Source of the DNA: Trichoplax sp. H2
Taxonomy: Eukaryota > Placozoa > Uniplacotomia > Trichoplacea
Length of the DNA stretch: 64,000 nucleotides
NCBI GenBank assembly: GCA_003344405.1
Contig: NOWV01000044.1
Coordinates: 434,001 to 498,000 of the forward strand
Direction: 5' to 3'
Numbering within the stretch: the first letter of the stretch is position 1; each line of letters opens with the position of its first letter. Positions 30,677 through 42,700 of the stretch are shown piece by piece. The position numbers and the translations under genes are program-made. The notes below the pieces were generated by a model, which saw only the letters and a program-made list of their open reading frames with translations, was not told the DNA's origin and ran no database searches.

Positions 30677-33074
30677 TTTAAAAAGATTTTGTGATTGCTT
30701 TACCACTAGTGATTTTCTTACCAATAAAAGCAGCTTTATATAAGGTTTGGTATACCTTGTAGCGATGCACTATTGTAGTATTTTTCACCAAGCACCATAC
30801 AATGCCAAACACTAGAAACTTGCTGTGCAAAAAAAACGGATAGTGAATTAAACCATAGACCACAATTAAAAGAATACAGGTGTGTTTCTAGTGGTCCATG
30901 ACTGAATTGATGCTAATTTATGAATAATTAATTAATTATGAATTGCCTACAATTATGGATGCTAAAAATATCTATTAAAAGCACAATAACAATCGATGGC
31001 AGTAAAACTCTCATCATGGCTAAAAATATGAATACGTGTACAATATTGTTATATGTCCATAGTCCAGTAGTTGTTATTTATGGCAATCTTGGATTATGAT
31101 GACGTAATGGTTATAGTTTACGTTGTTATTATAGATATACTCAAAAGAAAGAGGCTAATGGTGGGAAATCACTTTAGAAGAGTAATCTCCAACACTGTCA
31201 AGAGTTACTAAATTCTCTTCGTATTCATAAATCCGTAGAAAAATACAGTATTTCTATTTCTCCTACACTTTATATGCCATAGTCCAGTAGTTGTTATTTA
31301 TGGCAATCTTGGATTATGATGACGTAATAGTTATAGCCTACATTGGTATTATAGAGATATACTCAAAAGAAAGAGGCTAATGGTGGGACATCATTTTAGA
31401 AGAGTAATCTCCGATACTGTCAAGAGTTACTAAATTCTCTTCGTATTCACAAATCCGTAGAAAAAATACAGTATTTCAATTTCTCCTACACTTTATAGCA
31501 CATAGGAGTGTATCTGGAGAATGCTCAAAGAATCATTTAATACTGTGGCCAACGATGGACTAATACTCAGTATAGTGGGGCGGCCATTAAAATTAGATTG
31601 CAATTTTCTGCAGTATTTTCACTAAACCTTGGCAAATCATATCAACTGGACATTCTCATTTTGGGGATATGAACCCATTATACTGTACAGCCAATGATGA
31701 ATTGTGAATAGTGTTGTAGTGAACGGAAGTTGGATGGCTCACTTGATTAAATTTATACAATATAATTATTATATATATTTTATTATTAAGTAATGTCCCA
31801 TAGGATGCAGCATTATAATTTATTGTAATGCCATCTGCGCGCACGGTACCTAATATATACAGTAATTATAGAATTTTTAAATCAAATTTAAACAAGGATT
31901 AATTTTCTTTGACGTTCTGATTCAGTATACAGTACGAATATGATCGAGACCATGCGGCTGTATCATACCTCGACTATGAACATGATGATCTATTTGAATA
32001 ATATTCTGTAACACAGATTCACGGAATTACGATTAAAATAATATACAATTCTAGAGTCTTCACTAATAATACGTTGTCAAATAGAAGAAATCGGTTCTGC
32101 TCCTACTATAGGAACGTCGTTGTAATAAATGAAAAAAATGAGATCAAGATATGATGTCATATAGCTGTTTTAATCTTTCTATCAACTCTCTTATTAATAA
32201 CGTAACTGTTCAGAGGCGGAATTTAAAGAAATATAGGAATAAATCCGCAAATTAAAGCTGAATAATTAGATAAACTTCTTGAGTAATAGTTTGTTAAAGA
32301 GTCTCAAAACGTATAGAATATGAATTGCTTTTCTATTTGTTTGGCATTAATTAATAATTGGTTATTAATGAAACTACGGCATGCAGACAATGCATACTCG
32401 AGATCGTCCGAAACGATGATACTGTTAAAAGTAAAATATTGTACCTGTTATTTGACGTCAATCTAAAAATACTGCTAGGTTTTCATTATATTAGGCATAA
32501 TGTCCAGTTCCGATTGCACAACATAAACAAAAATAATATTCTGTTGTACTATATGTAATTACTGCTTAGGCGTATCATGAACAATTGGGCTAGAGTCCGC
32601 TAAATTACAGGATATGGAAGACGACAATTGACGAGAAGAATGTGCCATAGTATTAATAGAGTGACTTCGTAAGGGTTAGTTTTAGATGTGCATGTATTCG
32701 AACCTCATATGTATGTAGAACCTTCTAAAATACTCATTCTATGTAGATTATAACAACTACTAATAAGTTCTAAAATATTCCATGATAGATTCTATATATG
32801 AGTGTTGCTGTCATATTTTATTAGTTCGCATTTATAAGTCTTAATAAAGTTCTATACTTTGCTAATACGCTGTCTCTACATTTGCTCGAGAATTTATTAC
32901 AGAATGATTCCAATTCCTGTATATTAAGTCTAAGTATCATGCTGATTCATACGCGTACACCCCTTTTGAAAGTGATACTTTGCTATGATACTGTACCACT
33001 GTAAGAGGTGTTTTTTATCGGCTAAAATTCTACTTGAAACGAAGTATTGCACATCATTTAGGCACAGCAAAACA
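30677..33074. other. Spacer between paralogues A and B, with a two-copy repeat
   Basis: No exon chain is visible. The frame at 30678-30863 is only the A 5' flank, and frames at 31656-31844 and 32358-32558 have no motif. The main structure is the well-conserved 220-bp duplication at 31051-31497. Confidence 0.6.
31051..31497. repeat. Two well-conserved direct copies of a 220-bp unit
   Basis: Positions 31051-31270 and 31271-31497 are nearly identical: CATAGTCCAGTAGTTGTTA, GGCAATCTTGGATTATGATG, ACGTAAT.GTTATAG, ACTCAAAAGAAAGAGGCTAA, AGAGTAATCTCC, TACAGTATTTC.ATTTCTCC. High identity suggests a recent duplication compared with the other local repeats. Each copy contains TGATGACGTAAT, which resembles a CREB/ATF site. 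No frame is shared by both copies. Confidence 0.9.
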
Positions 33075-34004
33075 TTAACTGTCAGTTGGTGGTAACATCC
33101 GTCCATTGGCTGTTTCCTTGCGCAGACGTTGTTGTTTTAGGATTGCATTTTTAAAATCTTTTGTATCTTGCAAGCCGATAATATCAATGCCATAATCGAG
33201 ATCCTTCGGTCTTGCACTAACAGTAGAAGTAATACATATGCGATCACACTGAAAGGTAGACGATATTGTTACATCAGTTATTTGATCCAATGGAATAATT
33301 CGTATCATTTTCGGGCTGGGCCAACAAAAACCTACATAGGAAAATCAAAAATTTGAATTCAGTACTGTATACCATCATTAATATTATTTTAAAAACTCAG
33401 GTGTCAATTAATCGATGGTATAGGCGCCAACACGCGTACATATCGTTAATGAATAAAAAAGGCTAACATAAACTACTTCAATACTGTACAATTATATTAT
33501 AATGAATCATTTGTATTGGGTGATCCAAAAACTTATACGTTGTCGTTATATCTGTACACGTAATTCCTAGTATTAACACTTATTGGTATCATCATGATTT
33601 AATGGCAGTACTGCGAACTTGATCGGACATTAAATTATTGTAGCGATGAAATCATGTATGATACTACAGTATTTACCAATATGATTTTGTGGTTGTGGAG
33701 GCGCACCGGCACCATAACAAGTGCAGCACTGCATATATGATTCTGCACGAACTTCTACATCGTCATCGTATAGCGTTACTTTGATCGCTGCAGCTTGCAA
33801 ATGCGCTTCATGTCGTGCACAACATAGTGCGCGACATGGTTGCAATAGTAAACAGCCAAAGACCGGGAAAAAGGAATAACAGCATGCATGCTTCATCATG
33901 AAACTGCTAAGAGCAGCTTCATCAATTTTTGCCTGATAGATTATTTGTTTTTGATTGTTCACCTTTGGAAGCGGCTGAGAAAATATAGGTAGTGGTGAGA
34001 CCAT
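33075..34004 (-). CDS. Cysteine-rich, possibly PH-like protein, paralogue B (2 exons)
   Basis: Exons are 34004-33677 and 33331-33075; the intron phase is the same as in paralogue A (between two identical Gly codons split G|GN) and the product is 194 residues. It matches A throughout: SFMMKHACCYS, GCLLLQPCRALCCARHEAHL, MQCCTCYGAGAPPQPQN, CWPSPKMIRIIPLDQITDVT, DYGIDIIGLQD, and a helix ending KQQ. Most cysteines are kept, but two of the first cluster differ (Tyr, Phe), and the loop between the last strands differs. Same strand as A and the pseudogene, so the three copies probably arose by local tandem duplication. The ATG at 34004 lies at the position equivalent to the start of A. Confidence 0.8.
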
Positions 34005-36983
34005 TTGGAATCGTTTCGACGGATTGCTAAAGTTTGAATGCTTTAACTTTGAAAATAATTCACACCATTCACATCTGGCCCTTCTGGATTTGGGCTAGAA
34101 AATGAATTGTGCTGTCAATTATTGTACTGTATAATTAATTACACATACAGCACATTATATACTGTATGTTAATGTATAACATATCGTCATATATTGAGTT
34201 ATAATTAATTAATGAATGAATTATGGTTTGGATAGTTAATGATAGTCGTCGGGCGGTAATAACAGTCTTGGACTACTAGAAGAAGACCTGGACTGATCAC
34301 TCCCTCGGACAGGCAGACTTTTCTTACGTCAATATTAAAAAATGGCGACTTAGTATGGGTCTTCCGTGTCTGTTTTCTAAATTACTGGTACTAATTTTAA
34401 AAATCGTCTATGATCTTATAGCACCGTTTTTAAGTGGAACTTTGCAACAAATAATAAACTTCAATGCCATATTACTTCATTGAGAAAATATCGGGCAATC
34501 CAAAATCGACCGACCTCATACTAAAGTACTGCCTTAACGGAGTGTTAGGCACTTATTTGTTTTAGCGGAAAATGTCTGTCTGTCCAACAGTGATCAGTCC
34601 GTGCTAGTCCATGCTACTGGGTAGCAAGAAAGCACCAAGACGCTACAAGTTCTTGCTACAGTGTACAGTACTGTAGCAAGAACAGGTCCAGTAAAATACA
34701 GTAATATTAAGGATAACCCTACAGTACAGCTAGGGTTCTGTACTGTACACTGTGGAGATCCACTCCTATAGTATTTAGCATCTCTTGCACCTTGCTCGTT
34801 GCCCAGACCTTCTTTCTATCTCAGTGGAATGATGTCGTGGCCCTCAAAAATTCTTCTTTCCTCACTAACCGCCATGGGAAAGTTGCAGTTATGGACAAAT
34901 GTCACTTGAAAGGTTAGGACTTACTGCTGATTGATATTATTATAGGCTGACTTTGACTTGTTTGCGGAGGTATGAATTTTAGTAGCATTGTTGATGTAGA
35001 GAATTTCATCTACACGACAGCAGTCCTATTCTTCATGCTGAGCACGTTTACAGAAAATGCAGATCTGTTCAAGAAAAGAGATCGCATAGTCATCTCTAGC
35101 ATCTTGAATGGTAGATAGTTTACTTTATGGTAAAAAGATAGACAAGTACTATTATGAGTATCGGATCCAATGATTGAAACAAAATGAATCACATTTTTGC
35201 TAAAATTCTGTTGCAATGGAGGATATTTTTTGGCACTGAACTGGTTTCTTCAGCTCTGTACACCTGACACATGGGCCGAGTGGTTCATGCATTGATTGAT
35301 TTCTCCTACTTTAATATACTGTACAAATTATTACAGTATTATAAAAAATTGAAAGCTACTTTTAATATAGTTAGCGACTAGTCCGCTAGAGATTTGTTGA
35401 ATCAAAGTTGATCCGATTTTTTCATATACTGCAATGATGACTGGAATAATCCCAGCTCGCTTTGAGTTTCGCAAAGAAACATTGAAGAGACAGTTGTTCC
35501 GAACGTCAAATCTGAGCAGAATTAAAGATCGGAAATGAAATATCGACTTACTCCATAGACATTTGAGAAACTTGTGGTTTATTCGAAGCAGTGGATTAGG
35601 AATGATACTAACTGTAACATGCTTTATTCTTAGGAATGGTGTTCTGCTGTAAATGCGGATGGATCAAATGATAACGTGCTACTCGTGTGCAGGTGAAGGA
35701 TCTTATGCTTTGTCTTGCATAGGATCCTGACTGGGTTCCTACAACAATTTTTTGGCTATCTAGAAGAAAGTGCATACGTATCTGCTGTTGGTGGTGTGGA
35801 GTCTTCACAAAACCTGCTACTGCAATAAAATGCCTGCAGCTGTAATGCTAGCTAGTAAGTCCAGCTTTACCTTGAGCGACTGCAGACCTAGTTTTGCAAG
35901 TAGTGTATGATACATTTCGACTGTAGTTACTAGTTAATGATGATCAAAACCACCTACACAGACCTGTTCTGAGTCTTGATGACAACTGTATCTGATATCT
36001 TTGTTAATTGCATATTCTATAAGCCCTTGGACATGGAATGATTGTATAGCACTGAGCTTATAATTGTTACGTTTCTCCACTACAGATATTAGGGCTGACC
36101 GACCACATGCTCTGCTGTAACTTTCCGAACGCCGCCGTATTGGACAGGTACAGTGTATGAGTTATTTTGCAAAATTATTTTTAAGCTAGGTCTAGAGGTG
36201 ATGAAATAATTACGACAAGCATATGTCAGAATTTAATGTTGATATTGAAATTTTATTTCCTGATTGGCCCTTAATTAGTTTAAAAAGAGTTTTGCGGCTT
36301 GGAAAAGTGTCAAATTTGCACCTAATGGCAATATTTTTACTCATCTTCTACACTGTAGGTCAAGCTTTTGTGAATGGATGACGTAGATGTTTTTGGCTCT
36401 GCAGTGACTATGAAGTACGGCACCTACTTAACTGTAGCGTAACTGATTTCTTTTGTAGAAGATATAATGATTATATTCACAAAAAGTATAGTAGAAATGT
36501 ACTTAGAATTCGTAATTTTTATGAATTGATTATGATTAAAATGATGAAACAAAAAGTCTCGTTCGTATGAATACATGATTTCAATCTAATGTTTCTGAAT
36601 ATTTTTATTATACTATGGTAGTTATACATACAGTTATTAATGCTGTATTTAAATGGAAAACTTGAATCTTTAATAATTGAAATGGGAGAAGTGTATCTAT
36701 AGGAATCTAACGCGAAGGCTTTTCCGTTATTTACAATTCTACAATTAATAGGACAGTTGTCACGATGGTACAGCAAACAGCGCTTGAAATTGGGCAAAGA
36801 CAAAAGTTTTTGTTGATTATTATTAGATGTTAGAATTGATATGAGAACAACAAAGTTTGTCCTAAGATCATCAATATATAGTATATATATATACATAATG
36901 GTGCTATTCTAATGTCCTGTACAGAAGAAATATGTATAACATAATATCCCAGACTATTGATAAACAATAAAGCCAGCGACGTT
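34005..36983. other. Intergenic, palindromic repeats, no gene recognised
   Basis: Near 34240-34272 the minus strand reads PRLLLPPDDYH then a stop, which resembles the C-termini of the cysteine-rich paralogues (LPPSYT, LPPTDS), but nothing upstream matches, so at most it is a scrap of another copy. Positions 34652-34753 hold nested hairpins. The 125-codon minus-strand frame at 36519-36896 has AT-driven composition (Ile/Asn/Tyr/Ser-rich) and no recognisable domain; I do not call it a gene. Confidence 0.5.
34652..34753. repeat. Nested inverted repeats of the ACAGTACTGTA type
   Basis: CTTGCTACAG (34652-34661) pairs perfectly with CTGTAGCAAG (34671-34680) around a short loop. ACAGTGTACAGTA (34658-34670) is the exact reverse complement of TACTGTACACTGT (34741-34753). 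Between them, AACCCTA (near 34715-34721) pairs with TAGGGTT (near 34731-34737). The element could fold into a compact multi-hairpin structure. Confidence 0.85.
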
Positions 36984-38018
36984 CTATACGTGCATATTAA
37001 AATCTAAATTTTGTATATATTTCTCTGGATTATACTGCATGGCCAACAAGTCATTATCAATCGTGTCCAAACTCTCTGTTGATAAATTTAACAATCCACT
37101 TTCTTTCTTAAACCATTCTCCTACGGATCCTGACGTAAAAATATGACCACTTGGTAAGAATGCGCAAGTATGAACTTCATCGACATGTCCCTGTAGAATG
37201 GAAGTACATTTTCCAGTGCTGACATCCCATACCCTAACGCTTTCATCATCGGCTGCTGATGCCAGAAATGTAGCATCAGGAGAAAATGCGCAAGCTTGAA
37301 TCCATCCATCATGACCCACTAATACGTGAAGAGGGTATCCTTTATCTACATCCCATAGTATCACGGTTTTATCCCACGATCCCGACGCTAATTGATTCTT
37401 ACTGGAGTAAATTACAGTATGTACATTACCGGAATGACCAGTTAACACTTGGATACATCGAATACCACAGTATAACTTCCAAATTCTAATTGTATGATCC
37501 CATGATCCTGTAGCGAGCTGATTTCCATCAGGGGAGAATGCACACGATTGAACACAGCTAGAATGTCCCGTTAACTTAGTATAAAGTTGACTTTTATTCT
37601 CATTTATTTTCCATAAAATGGCACAATTATCCCAGGAGCCAGAACATAGTAAGGTGCTGTCCGGTGAAAAACAGCAAACCTCTACGCTTCGATGATGACC
37701 TTTTAAAGTTATAATGTCTTGACAAGTTGTTGCTTTCCATAGGATAATTGTTCGATCGGTAGATGATGTTGCAAAATAATTATTGTCAAGTGAGAAACAA
37801 CAACAACGAACAGGACCTGTATGCTTTTCTAAAGTTTTAATTAAGGATCCTGATTGACAATCCCAAACACAAACGGTGGCATCGTCTGCTCCTGTTAATA
37901 ATAGTGTTACATCGGATGAAAAAGCACAAGTATTGATTTCATCACTATGGGCTTTTAACAGTTTGACGCTAGCATCTTGAGCATTCATTTTTTGGATCTT
38001 TGCGGATCGATCGTGCAA
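36984..38018 (-). CDS. Seven-repeat WD40 protein, intronless
   Basis: A single open frame of 344 residues. Seven WD40 repeats follow one another from about residue 19 to 304, each with the GH...V..CAFSPD...L.SGSWD.T...W pattern; repeats 2-6 are near-canonical (for example GHSSCVQSCAFSPDGNQLAT, GSWDHTIRIW). The seventh loses its final WD and runs into a 40-residue tail (GEWFKKESGLLNL...NMHV). This predicts one seven-bladed propeller, a protein-interaction scaffold. The repeats resemble those of WDSUB1/WDR5-like proteins, but no SAM or U-box follows, so I do not assign an orthologue. The start could be the ATG at 38018 or the internal Met at codon 11. The absence of introns is unusual beside the intron-rich genes nearby. 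It is divergent from the RWD-RING gene, 724 bp between start codons. Confidence 0.88.
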   Translation of the reverse strand: MHDRSAKIQKMNAQDASVKLLKAHSDEINTCAFSSDVTLLLTGADDATVCVWDCQSGSLIKTLEKHTGPVRCCCFSLDNNYFATSSTDRTIILWKATTCQDIITLKGHHRSVEVCCFSPDSTLLCSGSWDNCAILWKINENKSQLYTKLTGHSSCVQSCAFSPDGNQLATGSWDHTIRIWKLYCGIRCIQVLTGHSGNVHTVIYSSKNQLASGSWDKTVILWDVDKGYPLHVLVGHDGWIQACAFSPDATFLASAADDESVRVWDVSTGKCTSILQGHVDEVHTCAFLPSGHIFTSGSVGEWFKKESGLLNLSTESLDTIDNDLLAMQYNPEKYIQNLDFNMHV

Positions 38019-38742
38019 TAACGATTGATTTTATGAAGTGAATGAATAAGATAGTAGATGTAAAGTTACTAGGCATTTGATTCCAATCTAATTTAGTAAT
38101 GTCTTTGTGTTGCTTTTCACCGTTAATTCCATAATCCACATCGACGGTAAGTTAAAGCAGAGCCTTTCTGGCCATGGCTCTCCTTCTTACAAACATAGCA
38201 TGAATATTGTCATTACTGCATCATTCGGTTTCACTTCGTACTCGGTAGACTTTCCCGATAGTGTGTCTAGGATTCCTAGGAGTTGATCCTGGTTATCTGA
38301 AGATCTCTATCGTTCAATGTTGGTAAACTAAAGACAAGCTTCTCCAGGCGTTCTGCCTAAGTAGCGATGAGTAGAGGACTAACCGAGAGTACAAGTAGAG
38401 GTTGGGCCAAGCCCGTCGGCTTGGCAACGGTGAAAAGTGTCACCAATGATGTGCTCCTATCCTCTTTTGCCATCCATACGATAGTACTATCGTGTAGAAG
38501 CGTTTTAAGTAGCATGACTGTGCCGAGTATGGCATCATGCTGAAGTCAAAACGATCGGAGATCAAGCAACTTGACATACTGTACATATATACTCTACCTC
38601 TTACTCTATAGTATATTATACAGTTGATGCAGTTAAGCACTAAGCCACTTATGCTACCAGGCTTGTGGATTTTCCTCCCCCTTCTTCAAGGCGATCCTAC
38701 TGCAGTATATAATCGGCATATATTCAATCATCGTCCTTCGAT
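38019..38742. other. Divergent promoter region between two intronless genes
   Basis: Shared 5' flank of the WD40 gene (minus) and RWD-RING gene (plus). TATATAA at 38706-38712 lies 31-37 bases before the RWD-RING ATG. If it is a TATA box, the 5' UTR would be only a few bases; in such AT-rich DNA it may be chance. No gene is visible within. Confidence 0.4.
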
Positions 38743-39762
38743 ATGGAGCCGGTGGATAATTCCTCTGATCGAAATCGAGTGATACAAGATGAACTACAAG
38801 AAATAAAGAATAAATTAAACTCGTTAATCAAGGAATCAACCATTCTAACTTGTAACACTGAATTGGTACAAGTTCGAATCCGATTGACAAAGCATAAGCA
38901 AATAGTAGCCTCTATTCAATTTCCAGCCAATTATCCTCATGATGTGCTGCTTGTTGAATTCAAAAGTAAAACCATATCTGAAAAAATATTAGATACTCTA
39001 TTAAATTTATGTAATAGTGAATTCAAGAAACACAAAGGTCAAAAGCAAATTCTTTATCTACTCCATTTTGTACACCAATTTATAGTCAATAATCCGTTAT
39101 GTATTTGTGCTGATGAAGTACGCCATTTAAAGAATAATATTGTCGATGCTCAGCGTGGCGATTGGATTAAAATTAAGCAAAAATCATCCACTATTCTGCT
39201 TCGATTTCAACAACAACGTTACTATATTGAAACGAAATTAGCTATACCTCATCACTATCCAGTAGCTTGTGCAACAGCAGAGATTACAAGTACTAATTTT
39301 CCTGAATTACTAAAAAAGACGTTATCTGGTTTCTGTGAAGAAATTGCTCGAAAATGTGTTGAAAAACCACTCAAACCTAATCCAAAAGATCCACCTTTTA
39401 TCCCTCAGCCATCATTGCAGCCAGTCACCGATTATATCGTCAATTTTTGCCGCAAGCATGCGATTGCAAAGTGTCCAATATGTAAAAAGCTGGCGTTACC
39501 AGAAAATCCGAGTCAGATTGTCACTGATATAGAGCATGATTCCTATGTGGAAAGGGTTTACTGTGATCATTTATTCCATTATGGTTGTCTAGATAAACAC
39601 ATGAAAAAGCCTCCTTTTACTGGAGGAAAAAAATGCCCAGCATGCTCCAAACGAATCTATCATGATCGTTGGAAAATATCGGCTAGAACTGCTGAAGATC
39701 GTTGGGCTCATGAACAAGCTAGAAAGCGAGAATTAGATGAAGTAATTGATTTCCTAAGTTGA
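38743..39762 (+). CDS. Double-RWD plus RING-H2 protein, putative E3 ubiquitin ligase, intronless
   Basis: One open frame of 339 residues. Two RWD-like modules are suggested: residues about 8-115, with IQFPANYPHDVLLVEFKS, and about 128-210, with LAIPHHYPVACATAEITS; both carry the YP...-type RWD signature after a beta strand. A RING-H2 finger follows with C244, C247, C274, H276, H279, C282, C298 and C301 (Cx2C-x26-CxHx2Hx2C-x15-Cx2C), all eight ligands present. A basic, helical tail ends the protein. RWD-RING proteins act as E3 ubiquitin ligases, with RWD modules as E2- or substrate-binding platforms. The double-RWD then RING order is that of FANCL, but the RING spacing and the rest do not clearly match, so orthology is not claimed. 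The ATG at 38743 is the first in frame. Confidence 0.82.
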   Translation: MEPVDNSSDRNRVIQDELQEIKNKLNSLIKESTILTCNTELVQVRIRLTKHKQIVASIQFPANYPHDVLLVEFKSKTISEKILDTLLNLCNSEFKKHKGQKQILYLLHFVHQFIVNNPLCICADEVRHLKNNIVDAQRGDWIKIKQKSSTILLRFQQQRYYIETKLAIPHHYPVACATAEITSTNFPELLKKTLSGFCEEIARKCVEKPLKPNPKDPPFIPQPSLQPVTDYIVNFCRKHAIAKCPICKKLALPENPSQIVTDIEHDSYVERVYCDHLFHYGCLDKHMKKPPFTGGKKCPACSKRIYHDRWKISARTAEDRWAHEQARKRELDEVIDFLS

Positions 39763-42700
39763 TGTGTCTAGACCCTAGAAATCGTTATAGGTCTTGATCA
39801 TCCTATGTCAATCTTGATACGTGAAGATGCATTTTAAGCTCATTGACAAGCAAGAAAACTAGACTGACATAAAGTGAATTCCTATGCTAATACTGTATAT
39901 CCAAGGATCGTCGTTGATGAAAGTTATTTATCATTGTGTGTAATTCTTGGCCATCAAGACGTTCTGACATACGACAGTTTAATCTACATCAACGTCTTTC
40001 GCAATCTATCTATAATATATATATATATATGTCTATATATATGAATACTGGTACATACAGCTCATCTAATGTATATTAGTAATCTGTAGGAGATTAGTGA
40101 ATTAATCATCTACCATAATCATGGCATATTTTTATGAAATCTATACAGGAGCGGTAAAATTGTCCTAATCCTATCCAATGTGGATAAATGATCCTCTTAC
40201 ACCTATTTTCGTGTATGACAGTCAAGAAATTATTGATAGTATGAAATAAATTATGAATAAGTACAGCTAATGGCAAGTTATAATTTCAGCTAGTTAGTAC
40301 TGTGCATGACTGATATTCAATTTAGATCACTGTTCTAAACTGACGTCCATTATATGCCAATATCAATCTGTCTCTGAGTATGGCTTATAAATACAGTTGT
40401 CGGTCTAGCTCTACAACTACATTATTACAGATAAAAAAATTGTTAAAAATTTCCTTCAAGAGAATCAAATCTACCATCATCCTACTGGCAATAAGGCAAT
40501 ACTGTAATGGCAACTTAAATCTTAAGTTTTCATATCACCTATCACTTAACTACATCATCGACCTAATGATAAAGATTCTATTCGTAAATATAGCTGCAGA
40601 ACTCTACTATTGAACCATTAAAAAAACTCTTCCATAATTGCATTCAAAATAACTTTGATCTAACATTGTCCTTACTATTATCCCGCAAATAATAATAGCA
40701 CCCTCAATTTTAACTTCTCGCGATGCTTACTTAATTACAACATTGCCATACAGTTCGTTATGCCAATTCCTGCCGACTAGCACCGAAATATTTAGCAACA
40801 GATTCAATAATGGCACCTTTTTATTTTTAATATGAAGTTTTGATAGTGCCTACTTAAAATAGAATATCGACTTTGGTGTATTTTTCCTGGTTCTGTTGAC
40901 TAGTAACGACATATGTAGCGAGTAGAATATATAATAGCTCCAGAACAACATCATTACAACTAGTGAAAGCATTTTAATTTCGTTCAAGGAAGCATAACCT
41001 AGTGCAATCGCAGAGGTAATAATAGCACGTAAAATATTGAGTTCCCACAGAATCTTCTTGACTTTAGTACCGATATGCTGTACGTTATGTTCTCGCTAAC
41101 TAACAGGCAACCATGGCACGTTGCAGCAAGTCTTTCGCACCACCATCTTAACTATTATATCGACCCACGTCTATTTTTTACGCCAGCTCCTGCTGATCAA
41201 TTTCCATTTGTTAACGATAAAGGTCATATACGTAAATGTAGCTCCAGAACTATATTAGTGGCAACGTAATTAATCTTCAATTGTCATTCAAGCGATTCCG
41301 AACTGCTATCATCCCACATGCAATCATAGGACCTTAAATCTGAAGTTTTCTTAATATCGATCTACCAGCGCTATATCAATTCCTGCTTACTAGTATCGGT
41401 CTAACGATAGAGGTTTCATTTGTAACTATAACCATAGAAATACAATATTGTACCAGTAAAATATCCTTTAAAAATTGGCTCAAAAATAAATCAAATCCAC
41501 TGCCATCTCACAAACAGTAAAGGTACCCTAAATCTAAAGTTACTACAACACCTGTCATCGCTAACTACTGTATATCATAGAAATTTTATACGTTATGCCA
41601 GTTCCAGTTAACTAGCACCGACCTCTTTAGCAACGAACCGCTGTAATAGCATGTTAGAGTTTACGTTTTCCAGCACCACTTTCAGAAGCAATTAATCATC
41701 CTTAAAAGGCATAAGTACAGTTTATAAGTATTTTTAATGCCATGAGAAGACGATAATGAATTATAAATCAAAATTATTAGATACAATAAATGTAATAGGT
41801 GGATTAGAGTTTGGCATCAGTTAGGATACTATCAAAGCTGTCATGACCATGATTATAGTAATTATCCATGTACTATAAGTGAGAGAATCGATTAAAATGA
41901 AGTTGAAGTAAATATTTTACCATAGTAATGAGCACCACTTTCATAAGCAATGAATCATTCTCAAAAGTACAGGTACAATTTATACGTATCATTAATGTCA
42001 TAAGAAGACTATGATGAATTATAAATCATAATGATTAGATAAAAAGAATGTAATAAATGAATTTAAGTTTGGCATCAGTACTGATGATACTATCAAGCTG
42101 TCATAACTATGTTTTATCCATGTACAGTAAGTGAGAGAATTGATTAAAATGAAATCAATCTAACATTTTACCATAGTGATGAGGAAATTCTAGCTAATTT
42201 TCCCCAAATTAGAGGTATACATGCTTATGATGATTGCATGATGAAATAAATTGATATATTGTAATGGCGTTAATTCAAAAGAATTGATATATTTTCCGTT
42301 TTGTACATGATATAGAAATTGCCTCGAGAGTGAAATTAAATAGAACAGCAATCCTAAAAATACATTTATCAACACGAAGCACACCTTAATCGATCCATCA
42401 TTTTCAACAACATTACTCAATATTTGTATTATCCTAATATTGAACATCATCCCTTGGCAGCTATAAATTATGTTTACTCTCATCATGATAGTGCTTATAA
42501 CAAGAGTATGCAGTATCGCTAAAAGGAATATTTTTATTGCTGCCTTATTTTAATTATTTCTATATTGATCATTAGTATAAAATTGTACAAAAAAATTCTA
42601 TGGTTAATGTAATGGAAAAGCGATAAAAATGATGGCAATCATGATAGCTAATGGTAGCCAATGGTGAACATAAATAATGGCAATACGTTCTTGTCATGAT

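Noticed and set aside
34240-34272. C-terminal fragment resembling the cysteine-rich paralogues (LLLPPDDYH)
   Set aside because: Only about 11 residues match and the upstream sequence does not, so a chance match is possible.
36519-36896. 125-codon minus frame
   Set aside because: Long for the region, but Ile/Asn/Tyr/Ser-rich as expected from AT-rich noise, with no motif and no promoter or splice support.
38870-38885. GTTCGAATCC, resembling a tRNA T-arm
   Set aside because: It lies inside the RWD-RING coding frame, with no acceptor or anticodon stem around it.
42190-42486. 98-codon minus frame with one hydrophobic segment
   Set aside because: It directly abuts a degenerate repeat, has no homology that I recognise and no splice signals that extend it.
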